NCBI GenBank assembly: GCA_013396655.1
Contig: WBMV01006289.1
Coordinates: 868,001 to 932,000, forward strand
Origin: Campylorhamphus procurvoides
Taxonomy: Eukaryota; Chordata; Aves; Passeriformes; Dendrocolaptidae
DNA length: 64,000 nt
Direction: 5' to 3'
Both the position numbers and the translations under genes were made by a program. How positions within the stretch are numbered: position 1 is the first letter of the stretch; each line of letters starts with the position of its first letter. This document shows positions 1 to 10,126 of this stretch, piece by piece. Under the pieces are notes generated by a model. The model made no database searches and was not told where the DNA came from. It saw nothing but the letters and a program-made list of their open reading frames with translations.

Positions 1-714
1 ATTCTTCTTAAATATTGAATAAGGAATTGGATCTTTCCTTTCATTTATACCCTCCTTTTCAGAGCTGTCCAAGGTGACTTTGGTGGGGTGGCCACACAAG
101 CACAACCACAGCACTGAAGGTCTAGAGCCACAGCTGGAACAAGGGTTGAATCATTGAGCTACTTCCTTTCAGATATTAATCACTTAATTTGAAAAAACCA
201 AACCACTGAAGTAAATAAACAAGGGCCATTTTTGCATACTGTATGTGTAAGGTTATCTTCAAACATAGTGGAAAACGTGTAAGAGCGATGGTGAAACAGT
301 ACAGCATTTGGATTGATAGGAAATCAATAGTCAGCTGATAAAGAGAACAATTTTTCAGCAGCCACAGAACCACCATAGTTAAAAGCACATTATGACTGTT
401 GTAAACTAGTTAACACAGGTTATAAAAGATCTAATCTTCTTGAAACCTAATGTTACTGTATATAATGATTTTTTAAAATGTGGTCTGCCTTCTGGTCAGG
501 TAACTAAAATAAATAATAAACCAGTAGTTAATTGCCCATAGTGGCCACTAATGCAAGGATTTCCACTTTAATTATTAATAGCATGCTCTTTGCTCATCAT
601 CCAGACTATGTTTTCCTTTCTGCTTTTCCTGTGTCCCACTTGCCATCTTCATTTTTCTGCATGTTTAATAGAGAGCACAAGTTTTCTCTAGTCTCTTACT
701 TTGTTTGGCATTAC
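1..714. other. Intron-like sequence downstream of the candidate exon
   Basis: AT-rich DNA with no recognised gene or repeat. If the minus-strand exon at 715-977 is real, this is the start of its next intron. I looked here for a following minus-strand exon that opens with a single base completing the split codon and did not find a convincing one. The minus-strand frame at 176-388 has no matching splice sites. The plus-strand frame at 532-822 is largely the mirror of the candidate exon. Confidence 0.5.
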
Positions 715-977
715 CTCTGTACAGTGGTGCTTTGCTTGTCCACCTCTTCAAGCAGAACAATTTCTATTGCTGACTTTTCTTTGTATAAACTGATAGTGGC
801 CACAACTTCTTCTGGCAGGTAATTACCAGAGATGTCACTGGATAACTCTTCACCTTTTTCAGCATTACGTGTTTCAAAGAGTTCTGTGTTATAAAAATCT
901 TTATTTGTGGACTTCACTGGGCCCTGTGATAGACCTCCAGGACTGTGATTCGTAGCCTCTGTGCTGGAAATTTCCCT
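715..977 (-). CDS. Candidate internal coding exon, unidentified protein
   Basis: This 263-nt minus-strand segment is open over 87 codons plus two bases. Seen in the sequence: upstream (978-1015) a long pyrimidine-rich run ends in TTTGCAG with a branch-point-like CTCAAC; downstream the exon closes CAGAG with GTAATG at 714-709. It starts on a whole codon (AGG, Arg) and ends with AG, two bases of a codon. The peptide is hydrophilic, rich in Ser, Thr, Glu and Asn, with an acidic patch (AEKGEELSSD) and a more hydrophobic end (VVATISLYKEKSAIEIVLLEE). There is no in-frame ATG at the left edge, as expected for an internal exon. No signal peptide, membrane segment or known domain is visible. It might belong to a fast-evolving structural, cell-cycle or testis-type protein, but that is only an impression from composition. 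Chance is possible, since 87-codon frames occur elsewhere in the window, but the paired splice sites make this the best coding candidate. Confidence 0.45.
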
Positions 978-1150
978 CTGCAAAGCCACAGGGTTGAGAC
1001 AAGGGAATAAAAATTATAGCAACGAAATGAAAAGGATCTTTTTACTCCTTTAATCCATAAGAGTTCAGTGCTATGTTTACAAGTGCAAACCACTGTACAT
1101 TACTGTGATTGCACTTGGCAGGGTGGCAGAAGGAAAAACCTCTCCACTTT

Positions 1151-1570
1151 TTACATTTTCATAAATAACAAAACAGATAATGGCTTCTGTATTTTGTGTT
1201 TCTGACTTTCCCGTCGCTTTTTATGCCTATGTAGGGAGCCATGTGTATGCTGACTGTGAAAGACAAAAAGCTTGTCCAACTTCTGTTGGGTCTTGAAGGG
1301 TGTTCTGATTGTTTTGGTTTGTTTCTTGAGGTTTTCTTTGTTACAAGTTGCTGATGGTTCACGCTGTTGGAAGCTATTAGAGATTAGAGGAGTAAGGAAA
1401 ACAGGCTTTCTCGATGCCCTGGTGTGAAGGGAGTGACTCAGTGCCTCCCTGACACAGGTTACCCTGTGACTTTTCACATGGCCTGGAGCATCAAGCCCAT
1501 AAGGCGGTCCTGAATGTGAACCATTTCTCCAGGCTGTGTCATTTAGTGAGCATATCTTTTTAGAGGAGTG
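1151..1570 (-). other. Unexplained open frame beside the candidate exon
   Basis: The minus strand is open for about 139 codons between a TGA at 1573-1571 and a TAA at 1153-1151. The frame has no early ATG. Its predicted peptide is basic and Ser/Thr/Lys-rich, with short TP-containing stretches (FLTPLI, IRTPFK) that resemble proline-directed kinase sites. A second minus-strand frame inside it (1542-1474) starts with ATG and runs 22 codons. A usable acceptor lies at about 1418 (CCCTTCACACCAG), but I see no good donor before the stop. It could be a terminal exon of a gene, part of an untranslated exon, or chance. It is not compatible with being the exon just before 977-715 unless an unseen donor is used. 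Confidence 0.15.
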
Positions 1571-3120
1571 TCAGCCGAAGCAGAATTTAAATCTACTTGC
1601 ATGTTTTGGCCTTCTGAGCCATGCTGGTGAAATTGTTTGTGCAGCTGTATTTGAAAACAGATAGGGGAAAAAATTGGGGATAATAGAACAGAAGCCAGAG
1701 AAAAAAGGTTATCCTGGATCTATTGCATACCTGTTTTCATTACACAACCACACAAATTGTTGTTTGAATAAGAAGTAAGGAAGAATATACTTGTGGGATG
1801 GGGATTGAAATAGTTTTCACAGGTGCTGCAGCTGAAACAAATGCTGGTAAACCCGTGATTTTTAGGCATTAATAAAGGGTCACGCAACTCTGGTGGTTTT
1901 ATATGCCCTTTGGATTACCTCTGGTGGAGTGGTGTCCCACTGTCCACAATCACTATGCAAGTAGCTTTGAACAGATATTGTGAAATAGCCATGGACAAAA
2001 ATTACCTACTTTTACATATCCAGCAGTCTCTACCTGTGCTCTTGGTGCTACGGGTCATTTATACCTTTGTGCCAGCACCCTTCAGTTACACTTCAGTAAA
2101 GAAATCCCAAATATTTATCACATAATTGTGTTATTGGTTAAACTACAAAACAGAAGGTAGACAGAAAAAGAAAGGTTTTACCTACAAGATTTTAGACTAT
2201 TAAACACAAGGTCTCGTGTCATCATTTTATTTAATAAAACCCTCAATTTTTCACAAATTACTATTGTAATTAGACTTTGCTTCTCTGATCTGAAACCAGA
2301 TCTTCTGAAAGGAGATGTAGCTGTGTTATCAATTGACAGGTTCAAACATGAAAATTAAGATAATGATGTTGCAAAAAGTAAATGAAGCATACATAATACA
2401 CCCAAGATTATATATAATTTTGTTAAATTAATACACCACGTCTTAAAGGTAGCAGCAACACTGTGAAATGTCTTGATGAAATGGAAAAAGAAAATGTTTC
2501 ATATTAATGCCATTCTAATGGAAAACCACTTAGAGCAAATAACTGTAATTTGCATTCTGATCCCTGTTCTGTGAAGTGGCTTATCAAAAAGAAATACTCC
2601 ATTACTTCTCTATAAAAGTTCTAATTTTGAATTAAAAAATACTTTCCAGGTGGATCATTAGAACAAATTCCATCCTTTAAAAGCCTGTCTCCCTTATCAG
2701 AATGCAACTTGCAAAAATGGGTTTTAAACAATTTAATTCTGTACATGACAGGCCAATTTTTGCGTTCAAGGGTGGTTATTTAAACTTGTAAGATTCCTCT
2801 CCATTTTTTCCATTTTTGCACACACAGATACTAAATTACTTTAGGAACAAACTTGTTCTGTTCAGAGAAGATTTTTGCCAGAGAGATATTGCTTAAAAAT
2901 CTGGCCACAAAAATATATTCTTAAAAAAAAAAAAATCAAAACCCAAAAGTGTAAAGAAACATATTAGTGGAGACAATCCTACAGCTGATAAGAATTTAAT
3001 AATTAACTATTCTTCATTTATAAGCACATGAGAAATTTATGCAGTTCATTTTTTTTATATAGACTTTGTTTAAGTCATGTAGTTCCCACTCATTTTGGTC
3101 CAGTGAAAGGACTCTACTGA
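1571..3120. other. Intron-like sequence, nothing recognised
   Basis: AT-rich sequence with an A13 run at about 2923-2935. The plus-strand frame at 1910-2125 has no splice context or family resemblance. No interspersed repeat was recognised. Confidence 0.45.
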
Positions 3121-3222
3121 TTGTCTCTTTCCCTTTTTCTCTTTCTTTTTTTTCTTGCCTTTTTTCATTTCTCTTTGTTTCTTTGTCTCTCTCTTCTCTC
3201 TTTCTTCTTTCTTCTCAATTTC
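3121..3222. repeat. Polypyrimidine (C/T) low-complexity tract
   Basis: About 100 bases on the plus strand are almost only C and T, mostly ttct, tttc and ctct units, with a few interrupting A and G. Such homopyrimidine-homopurine tracts are common in vertebrate introns and can adopt triplex structure in vitro. The only open frame across it (3066-3293, plus) is a Phe/Ser/Leu-rich artefact of the tract. Confidence 0.85.
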
Positions 3223-5311
3223 TGAGTGGTAATAAGGTGATGATTTGGGTGGGTCTGACTCAGAGAAGGGAAATAATTAGCAAATTATGTTGACCTTAGG
3301 GAACTCGCAGATGAGCACCCAAAAATGATCAGAGTAACTGTGCGTCTGAAACTCAATGAAGCAGTGTAATTCCTTATGGATTGGCTGTGACAGAACATTT
3401 TAAGATTTATGTGCCATACTGCATGAACAACCACAAGCAGGCTTTATTGCAGCTGCCTTTAGTTTTGAGGAGCTGAAAACCTGCTGTGCTCATCTAAGGG
3501 CAGGGACTGGTTATTACCATTTCTTGTTTTGACAGGCATCATGGATTAAACAAGTTTTTACATTTGGAACTAATGAAACGCTGGATAATCACTAAAAATG
3601 AAAGTGAGAAAATCAGCGTATTTAAGTTAATTTCACTAAGTATTGGTAGGCAGCAGTGGAACATTGCAAGCGATGGTTGCTTTGATCTTACAGCATACAA
3701 TAATGTTGTTGATTTGTTTACTTTAATGTCTAGCCTATTTGTGATGAAACAAATCTTACCTGCTCTTTCTAAACTAAAATATGGTTCAGCCAATGCATAA
3801 AACATTTTAAATGCTTGGCTTCTGTTGATAGCAGTGTAATGAGGTTGGAAATGTAGCTATCTGTAGTCACTGTACAGAGCCTAAGCATAGCTGTCAGGGT
3901 ACCAGCAATTGCTTTGGAAAACAGATTTCTGAAACATTTAGGGCTCTGCTGAGTGCTGAATCATTTCTGCTTTCTCTTTGAGTGATTGCTAGAGACTTCA
4001 CTAGAGCAGCCAAGTGGCCTATTTTATAACAGCAGGGCCCTGTGGCTCAGCATTGTATGAACTTTTCTGTACCAAATTAATGACTTGTGTACAGCATGCT
4101 CAGCTGGGAGAAGCTGTATAATATGGACTAAGCAAGTGCAAGGAACCAAAACATGTTCTAAATTAATAACCATGTCCTAAAGTAGCAGCCATGCATCAGT
4201 TCCAGACTTAGAGGGAGGAGAAAAAGCAGTGGATAAGTGATACGGAAACTCTTCAATACAACAGTTTGAAATAGTTTCCTAGAGGAGTCAAATTTAGATG
4301 CCCCTCATGTAGTTTTCTCAGTTGAGGGTCACAAAATTTACCAGAGCTTTTGTCAGCAGCCAGGAAGGAAACAGTCACATGGTTTGAAAGACAATTCACA
4401 CTGCAGTGACAGCTTCTTGCAGAAATGACTGATGTTATTTAAAATACAGTCAGGAATGGATGTCACTGGGGCTAAAGTGTGTGTGCCTCCTTGAACCAGC
4501 CTGTTACCTTTAAATATGGAAGTGTTTGCGTAGAGGGATAATTTGGAACCTTTGTGAGTGATTTAGTAAGCGCCTGAGTTTTGGTAAATACTACTTCTAC
4601 TTTTTCTGTAATTCATCATAGGCAGTTCAGCTACCTACATGGATTTTTTTATATAGTAGCTGCTGCTAGTTTTTATCTCCATCAGGGAAGCTGCAGTTAA
4701 TCAAAGGCTTGACCTTGCATAACATTGACTATCACAATAAATAAAGTAGCAATTAAATTAAATGTTACTTAGGAGATTTCAAATAAATTAATGGAATATT
4801 AGTTGACAATTGTAACATCATTCTGCTTGAGGGACCAACCTTTTCTCTTGAGAATGTCTGTAGTGAAGTTAATAAATAAACCCAGGAACTTGGGTAAATA
4901 CAGTAAAGCATTTATTAAAATAATTAACTGAATTGCCTCTTTACAAATAAAATCAACTTTTTCTTTTGATTCTTATTACTCACCTATGGGAGACTTTTGA
5001 AGGGGTGAATTATTTCTATATTCTTTTGAGGATAAGTATTAAAATTCTATTTTTTGTATTTGCTTTTACACTTGATATAGATGAATGTATGGGGTTTGGG
5101 AAATTTAGACTGGGCTGAGCCCTTTTCACTAAGAACCATCCACTGGTGACATTTCAGTAGTACTGGGTGCTTCTCTGAGATGCTGCACACAGCCCAGGCT
5201 GTGAGTGGCATCCTGTTTTTTCCTTGGCCCAGGAAGCATCTTGCAATTGCAGCCTCTGCTTTCAGATGTCTTAGATCATTATTCCCACTCAGGTTCCAGA
5301 CCTTTATAATT
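3223..5311. other. Intron-like sequence, nothing recognised
   Basis: No gene, RNA or repeat recognised. The region around 3539-3805 is open on both strands at once, which argues for compositional chance rather than coding. AT content rises at 4730-5060. Confidence 0.45.
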
Positions 5312-5365
5312 GGCTGAATTCATTAGTATCTTACATCAGGCTGAATTCATCAGTATATCCCATCA
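5312..5365 (+). repeat. Two-copy 27-bp tandem duplication
   Basis: Two adjacent 27-base units begin ggctgaattcat and end cccatca or ttacatca, differing at only a few positions. This is a recent-looking local tandem duplication in otherwise unique sequence. There is no third copy. Confidence 0.8.
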
Positions 5366-7194
5366 GCCATGCTGGCGAAATACAATGATAGCATTTTCAA
5401 CAATGTAGAGCTGGACTGAGTGATGCATTCAAAAGAGAAGGGCTGTTTTTGATTTCCCCTTCTGCCTAGTTTTGAAAATGCTTCTCTATTATTTTTTCTG
5501 TCAAAACCAGTATTTCAAATGCCTTTTTAGCTTGGCCTAAAAGTCATTCAGCAGGAAGGACTAAGGTGACTGGGTCCTGAGTAGTGTGCCTTGAATCACT
5601 CTTGACTGGAGCTGCCAACTTTTAGTAAAACTCTGCCATCCAACACACATCAATACCGTTCTTTCAAGACAGACTCTTCCTAAGAGTTATACAGTGAAGC
5701 AGTATGAATTATCGACAGACAGAACCCTTGTCTGTCACATGCTACCTGCTCCAGGTGCCTGTATGTGCAGATGTAGGAGACCAGATCGATTCCTCTTTTT
5801 GCTCCTTCTGTCTTTCTTCATCTCCTGATGCGATTGATCACTGCCTGGTCACTGTCTTCACAGTGTGTCCCTCCAGTAGCCACCTTGTGCTCCGTTTGTC
5901 ACCTTTAGCTGACATTATTGATTGCTATTTTTCTCAGTCTCTCTTTTAAAAGCCTGAACAGTATACAAACCCACAGAGAGCTTAAATAAGTCGAAAGGAA
6001 AGAACCCCTTTCTTTCATTCTCCACCCTAAGAAAGCACTTAAATGCGTGTGTGTTCCTGCCTCAGACAGATGTTATTTCTCCTTGACTTACCTCATTTCC
6101 TGGGAAAAAAACATCAAAATCTCAAATATTAACACTGGCATCTTGCAGTCTTGTGTTTCTTCTCTGAGCCTACGGGCATGCCTTAGGGAGTTTGTGTTCC
6201 CTTCCAAGTGAGGCTTAGTGTGGTGCTTATTCCCTAGAGCCTGAATCACTGTTTAGTGAACAACCTCGCTGCATCTGGAAAGAGGGAGAAAGTCTGCTAT
6301 TGAGGGAGGCTGGGGATTTTATGAGCTTGTTACCTTCTTGAATCTCACCCACTGTTCTGAAAGTAACAAAGATGATTAGGAAATCTGGAAGGAAACGTGA
6401 TGTCTTGGATTTTGTCATATCCACCCATCAATGCTCTATTCTCTTTCATGCTGTCTAGAGGCTGACATCAAAATGGCAACTAATTAAAAGTAAAAACGTT
6501 AGAATCTTTTGAACTTGAGTGATTGTTCAAAGATGAGAGAGGTAGCTGCGCCTCAGTATTTTCGTAGCTGCTTACTTTTAACTCTTAAGCCTGCTGGAAG
6601 GAAGCTTGGTGTTATAGGTTATATCAAATTTATCCTGAAATAAAAAACTATGCACTAATTAGCTCGCTTGCAGTGTTAGCTAAGGTCTTTTTTTTTTCTT
6701 TTTCCTTTTCCAAAATCTATTTTTCCACTTTTCCCTAGAAATTATGGCAAGATTCACCTTACAGTAGCAGTAGGAAAAAAGGACAAAAATCTCCCCAAAC
6801 CACCAATCTGAATTCAGGTTCTTAGCTGGAGTGGATTCTGGTGGCTTCACTGAAATTAACAGAAGTTTGGGTTTTCCTTTATAGCTAATAATATCTTCGC
6901 AGTATTATGATGTGAAACCAAATTGCTGCTATTCTTGCTTGTAAGAGTAAAAATGTGTCAAATCTGAAATTAATACAGGAAGTCCTCTTTGGAGGACCTC
7001 TACCTGTACCTCTTTGGTATAGGTAGATCCAGAAGGTACGATACTGTTTTTTGCTTCCTTAGGACATTTTTTATTTGCTGGGATTTATTTTAAATAGATC
7101 ATCTGTTACCCCTAACAGACATTCCTGTTGTATAAAGGGTGACTGCTTTTTTCTTCCCCACTCCCCAGTGTGTGTCTGGCTGTTCCTACTCCCC

Positions 7195-7223
7195 TCATCA
7201 TTCACATCATCGTCATCATTCAC
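7195..7223. repeat. Imperfect (TCA)n microsatellite
   Basis: A short run of tca/tcg/tta triplets. On the minus strand it gives a false acidic Asp/Glu-like stretch in the overlapping open frame. Confidence 0.7.
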
Positions 7224-8859
7224 TTCTTCCCAGGTAACTTCCATCCCCAGGGGCTCCAGTCCTTGTAGGAGTTCGAGGTGAAGCAATCCTGCACAGCCAC
7301 TCCTGCTAGCACAGATTGTTTACCAGTGAACTCTTTCATAGCATTTATCCAGGGTATTTTTCGTGAAAAGGGATCAATTAAGTGTATTGGAGAACTTTTG
7401 TAAAGCTGAAGAAAATTTCTGTTCAAATGTTTAATGACTTCTATCACAACTGTATTCTCCTTCATTCTTTTTAAATTCTTATTACTCTTCTTTCCTGGTG
7501 CTTTAAAATATTAGTGAGCAGTCTCTGTCCTCTCACCTCCCAGTTCTCCTTATGTTACCATGCTATATGTGTGTGTATATCGCTTCTTTTAATTATCCTT
7601 TATAATTAAGTCTGAGTTGCATATCTATAAATTTTGCTGCTGTTCTCTGGCTTCTGTGGTTTACCAATTTCTCTGTAGTAGTGAGATACATAGAATATAA
7701 TTAAGCTCAGAGTTCATTTATTCACATTGGAGAAATGTAGGGAAAAAGAGTACTTGTATATTTCTTCTTGTGTGCTCTACCTTCACAGCATAAAATTGCC
7801 TCTCACATTTTTGATGCTTTATTCTTTCTATTTTGTGGTTTTGCACGTGTCCTTGCCAGTAAATCTCCTCTTGTTGATCCAGACATATTTTGAATTTAGC
7901 TTCTGTTATTTCAGCACTGATCTTTCATCATTCTTGAACCTTAAACCTTCTGGGTGCATCATGGCCAATCTAAGCACTCAAACTTCATGAAATAAAAGGA
8001 ATCAGAACTATTATCCTGTAATCTACTCTTATATTGAGTTGTCATCTGAGTTACAGATTCAGGTGCTCCTTCCACAGCCATGCAGCGAGAAACTTTGCAT
8101 TAGTTTTAGATAAAAGTTGGCTTGGCCTACAATCAAATTCCACAGCTAGTGGCTTAGTTATTGAACCACTGTGATGGACACACCGATGGATGTAATGTAG
8201 CAGTGATACATTTCTAGGCTGGTCAGAAGTCTTTATAGGATATTCTTCTTGTAGTGGTTAACTGCAAATGGATTGAAATCCTAGCACTGCAAAGTACAGC
8301 ACTATTTACCCTGCTTACACTTTCAATAATGAAAAGAATGCCTTGTGTAAACTCTGGCAGTTATCCTGTATACTTTATTTAAGAAAAATAATCCTATTTA
8401 GTGTATGTTGACTCTGAACAGCAAGTAGTCAAGCCTGAAAGGTTCAAATTATAGAGTGAAAAGTGTAAATCCCAATTCAGTTGCTATAGCTTAGAAACAG
8501 CTTATCTGTACTGGAAAGAAAGAGCAGCAAATGAAAATGCTTTTATGAGAAAAGAATGTTTAAGAAATATATTGATCTTAGTACTCTACTAGACGTCCTT
8601 TGTTTTAAGGTTTCTGGCAAACACAACTACTTTTTAGTGAAAAGGAAAACAGAAAACCTTTTTGGGTGTCTGGTTAAACAAGTTTATGATTCTAAGGAAA
8701 AAAGTAATTCCATCTGTATAGCCAGTGGGTTTTAAATGGAGGCCTGGAATGACTGTGGCTTAGAAACAGGAACATGGGAGAAAAGTCCTTCATGAAGGAG
8801 AGGGTGAATTTTTCATTCTTCTGCAATTATAGACTCAGATTCCTTGATATTGAGGGCTC

Positions 8860-8888
8860 TTTTTTTTTTTTTTCTATTTTCATTTATT
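8860..8888 (-). other. A14 run with AATAAA just upstream (minus strand)
   Basis: Read on the minus strand, AATAAA (8888-8883) is followed within about 10 bases by a run of 14 A (8873-8860). The spacing resembles the end of a polyadenylated transcript or retrocopy. However, AATAAA is frequent in AT-rich DNA and no parent gene is recognisable upstream. Chance is the likelier explanation. Confidence 0.15.
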
Positions 8889-10006
8889 GCTGTTTGCTCC
8901 TTAATGTCTCTTCTCACACATGCCTTGCTGATTTTCTTCCAAACTTTATCTCTGTGTTCATGGTGGGGACACTCCAGGTAAGTGCTGAGGGACAGCTGAG
9001 GGCTGGAATAGAATTTAGATCTTTTATGGAGCAATTACAATATTATATCTAAAGTAAAATGGTTGTGCTCTATGTGGCTATACTGTCTGTGTGTGGGAAA
9101 CTTCCTTCAGTGCAAGATCCAGGGAAAGTCTGTGTCTTCCACGTTCACCTGGGAGATGTACCTGCTTCAGGTGTGCCACTGGATGATCTCAAGGTCCTTT
9201 GCACACCTGTATTTCTGTCATCAGGGACCTTTGGGGGTTGACCCTTGTTTTCTCAGGAAGGAGAGGTAGAACCAAGAGCTCAACCACATGATTGGAAAAT
9301 CTGCAAAGAGGAAAACTCAAGAATTCAGGATTCAGAAATTCTGCTGATGAAAAAACTTTGGGTTTTTTTATTTTTTTTCTTCTGTGTTTGATCCCTGATT
9401 TTAGTCTGTTGTCTGGAACATAGTGAACTGACTGTTCAGTTTTCAGCCCCTACTTGGACACATGATAAGAAATGAGTGGATATCAGAGTATGGAGACATA
9501 GTGATGTCTCTACAAGCAAAGAGCAGAATGGCAAGACCAGAGGAATGTATTTTCCAGTAACAGAAGAGAAAGTAACTGGTGAACATCTGGTCATGTGAAG
9601 AACTGTCAATTGCTTTAATCTGCACTCTAATATACTTCAACTGATGAAGAAAAAAGAATGTTTTGTTTAGGACTTGCCTGTAATCTCAGTTCTTTGGTGC
9701 CCAGCAGTTCTCATTTTTAAAAGAAGGTGTGGTTTATGAATTAGTCGTTCTTGCTCTTTGATTTTAGCCCTTGTAAGGATGTACAGGCCAAAAAGCTCAA
9801 TAGTGTTCTGTTTTTCACAATGGCATGGAATGTTGAAAGACAGACTATTTTGTTAGTTTTAATAGAGCAAGAATTAATTTCAAACTTTTTTATTCTTTGT
9901 GTCGAACTGTGCAGTAATTCAGCACTTGAGGATTTGAGTAAAGTACATGGATTTATGAGCATGTATAAATATTATGATGTTGTATCCTCCTGTTGTTTCT
10001 TCTCAG

Positions 10007-10126
10007 TTGTCTGTGATGGAACTGAAGTCTGCAGCCTCATCATGGTGATTGGCATTGGGACGTCTGCTCTTTGTCCTTCATTAGGCTCTTGACCATTTAT
10101 ATTTGATGTACTGAAGCTCAGATAAG
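10007..10126 (+). other. Candidate non-coding exon (strong splice signals, no frame)
   Basis: A 120-base plus-strand segment is preceded by a pyrimidine-rich acceptor (cctgttgtttcttctcag) and followed by a near-perfect donor (ataag then gtaagt). All three frames contain stops, so it could only be an untranslated or long non-coding RNA exon. The opposite strand is open across it (9972-10262), which probably reflects low stop density. No partner exon was identified. Confidence 0.2.

Larger units (their letters stand above)
5366..10006. other. Intron-like sequence with minor simple repeats
   Basis: Holds a short TCA-rich run and a T14 homopolymer (separate entries). Frames at 7071-7286 (minus, acidic only because of the TCA run) and 7727-7990 (plus, hydrophobic) have no matching splice sites. 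A T-rich stretch lies at about 9363-9380. No gene recognised. Confidence 0.45.

Noticed and set aside
6227..6424. Minus frame with an acceptor-like TTTGTTACTTTCAG and a donor-like GTAACA 26 bases later
   Set aside because: A 26-base micro-exon with a moderate donor is not supportable without transcript data.
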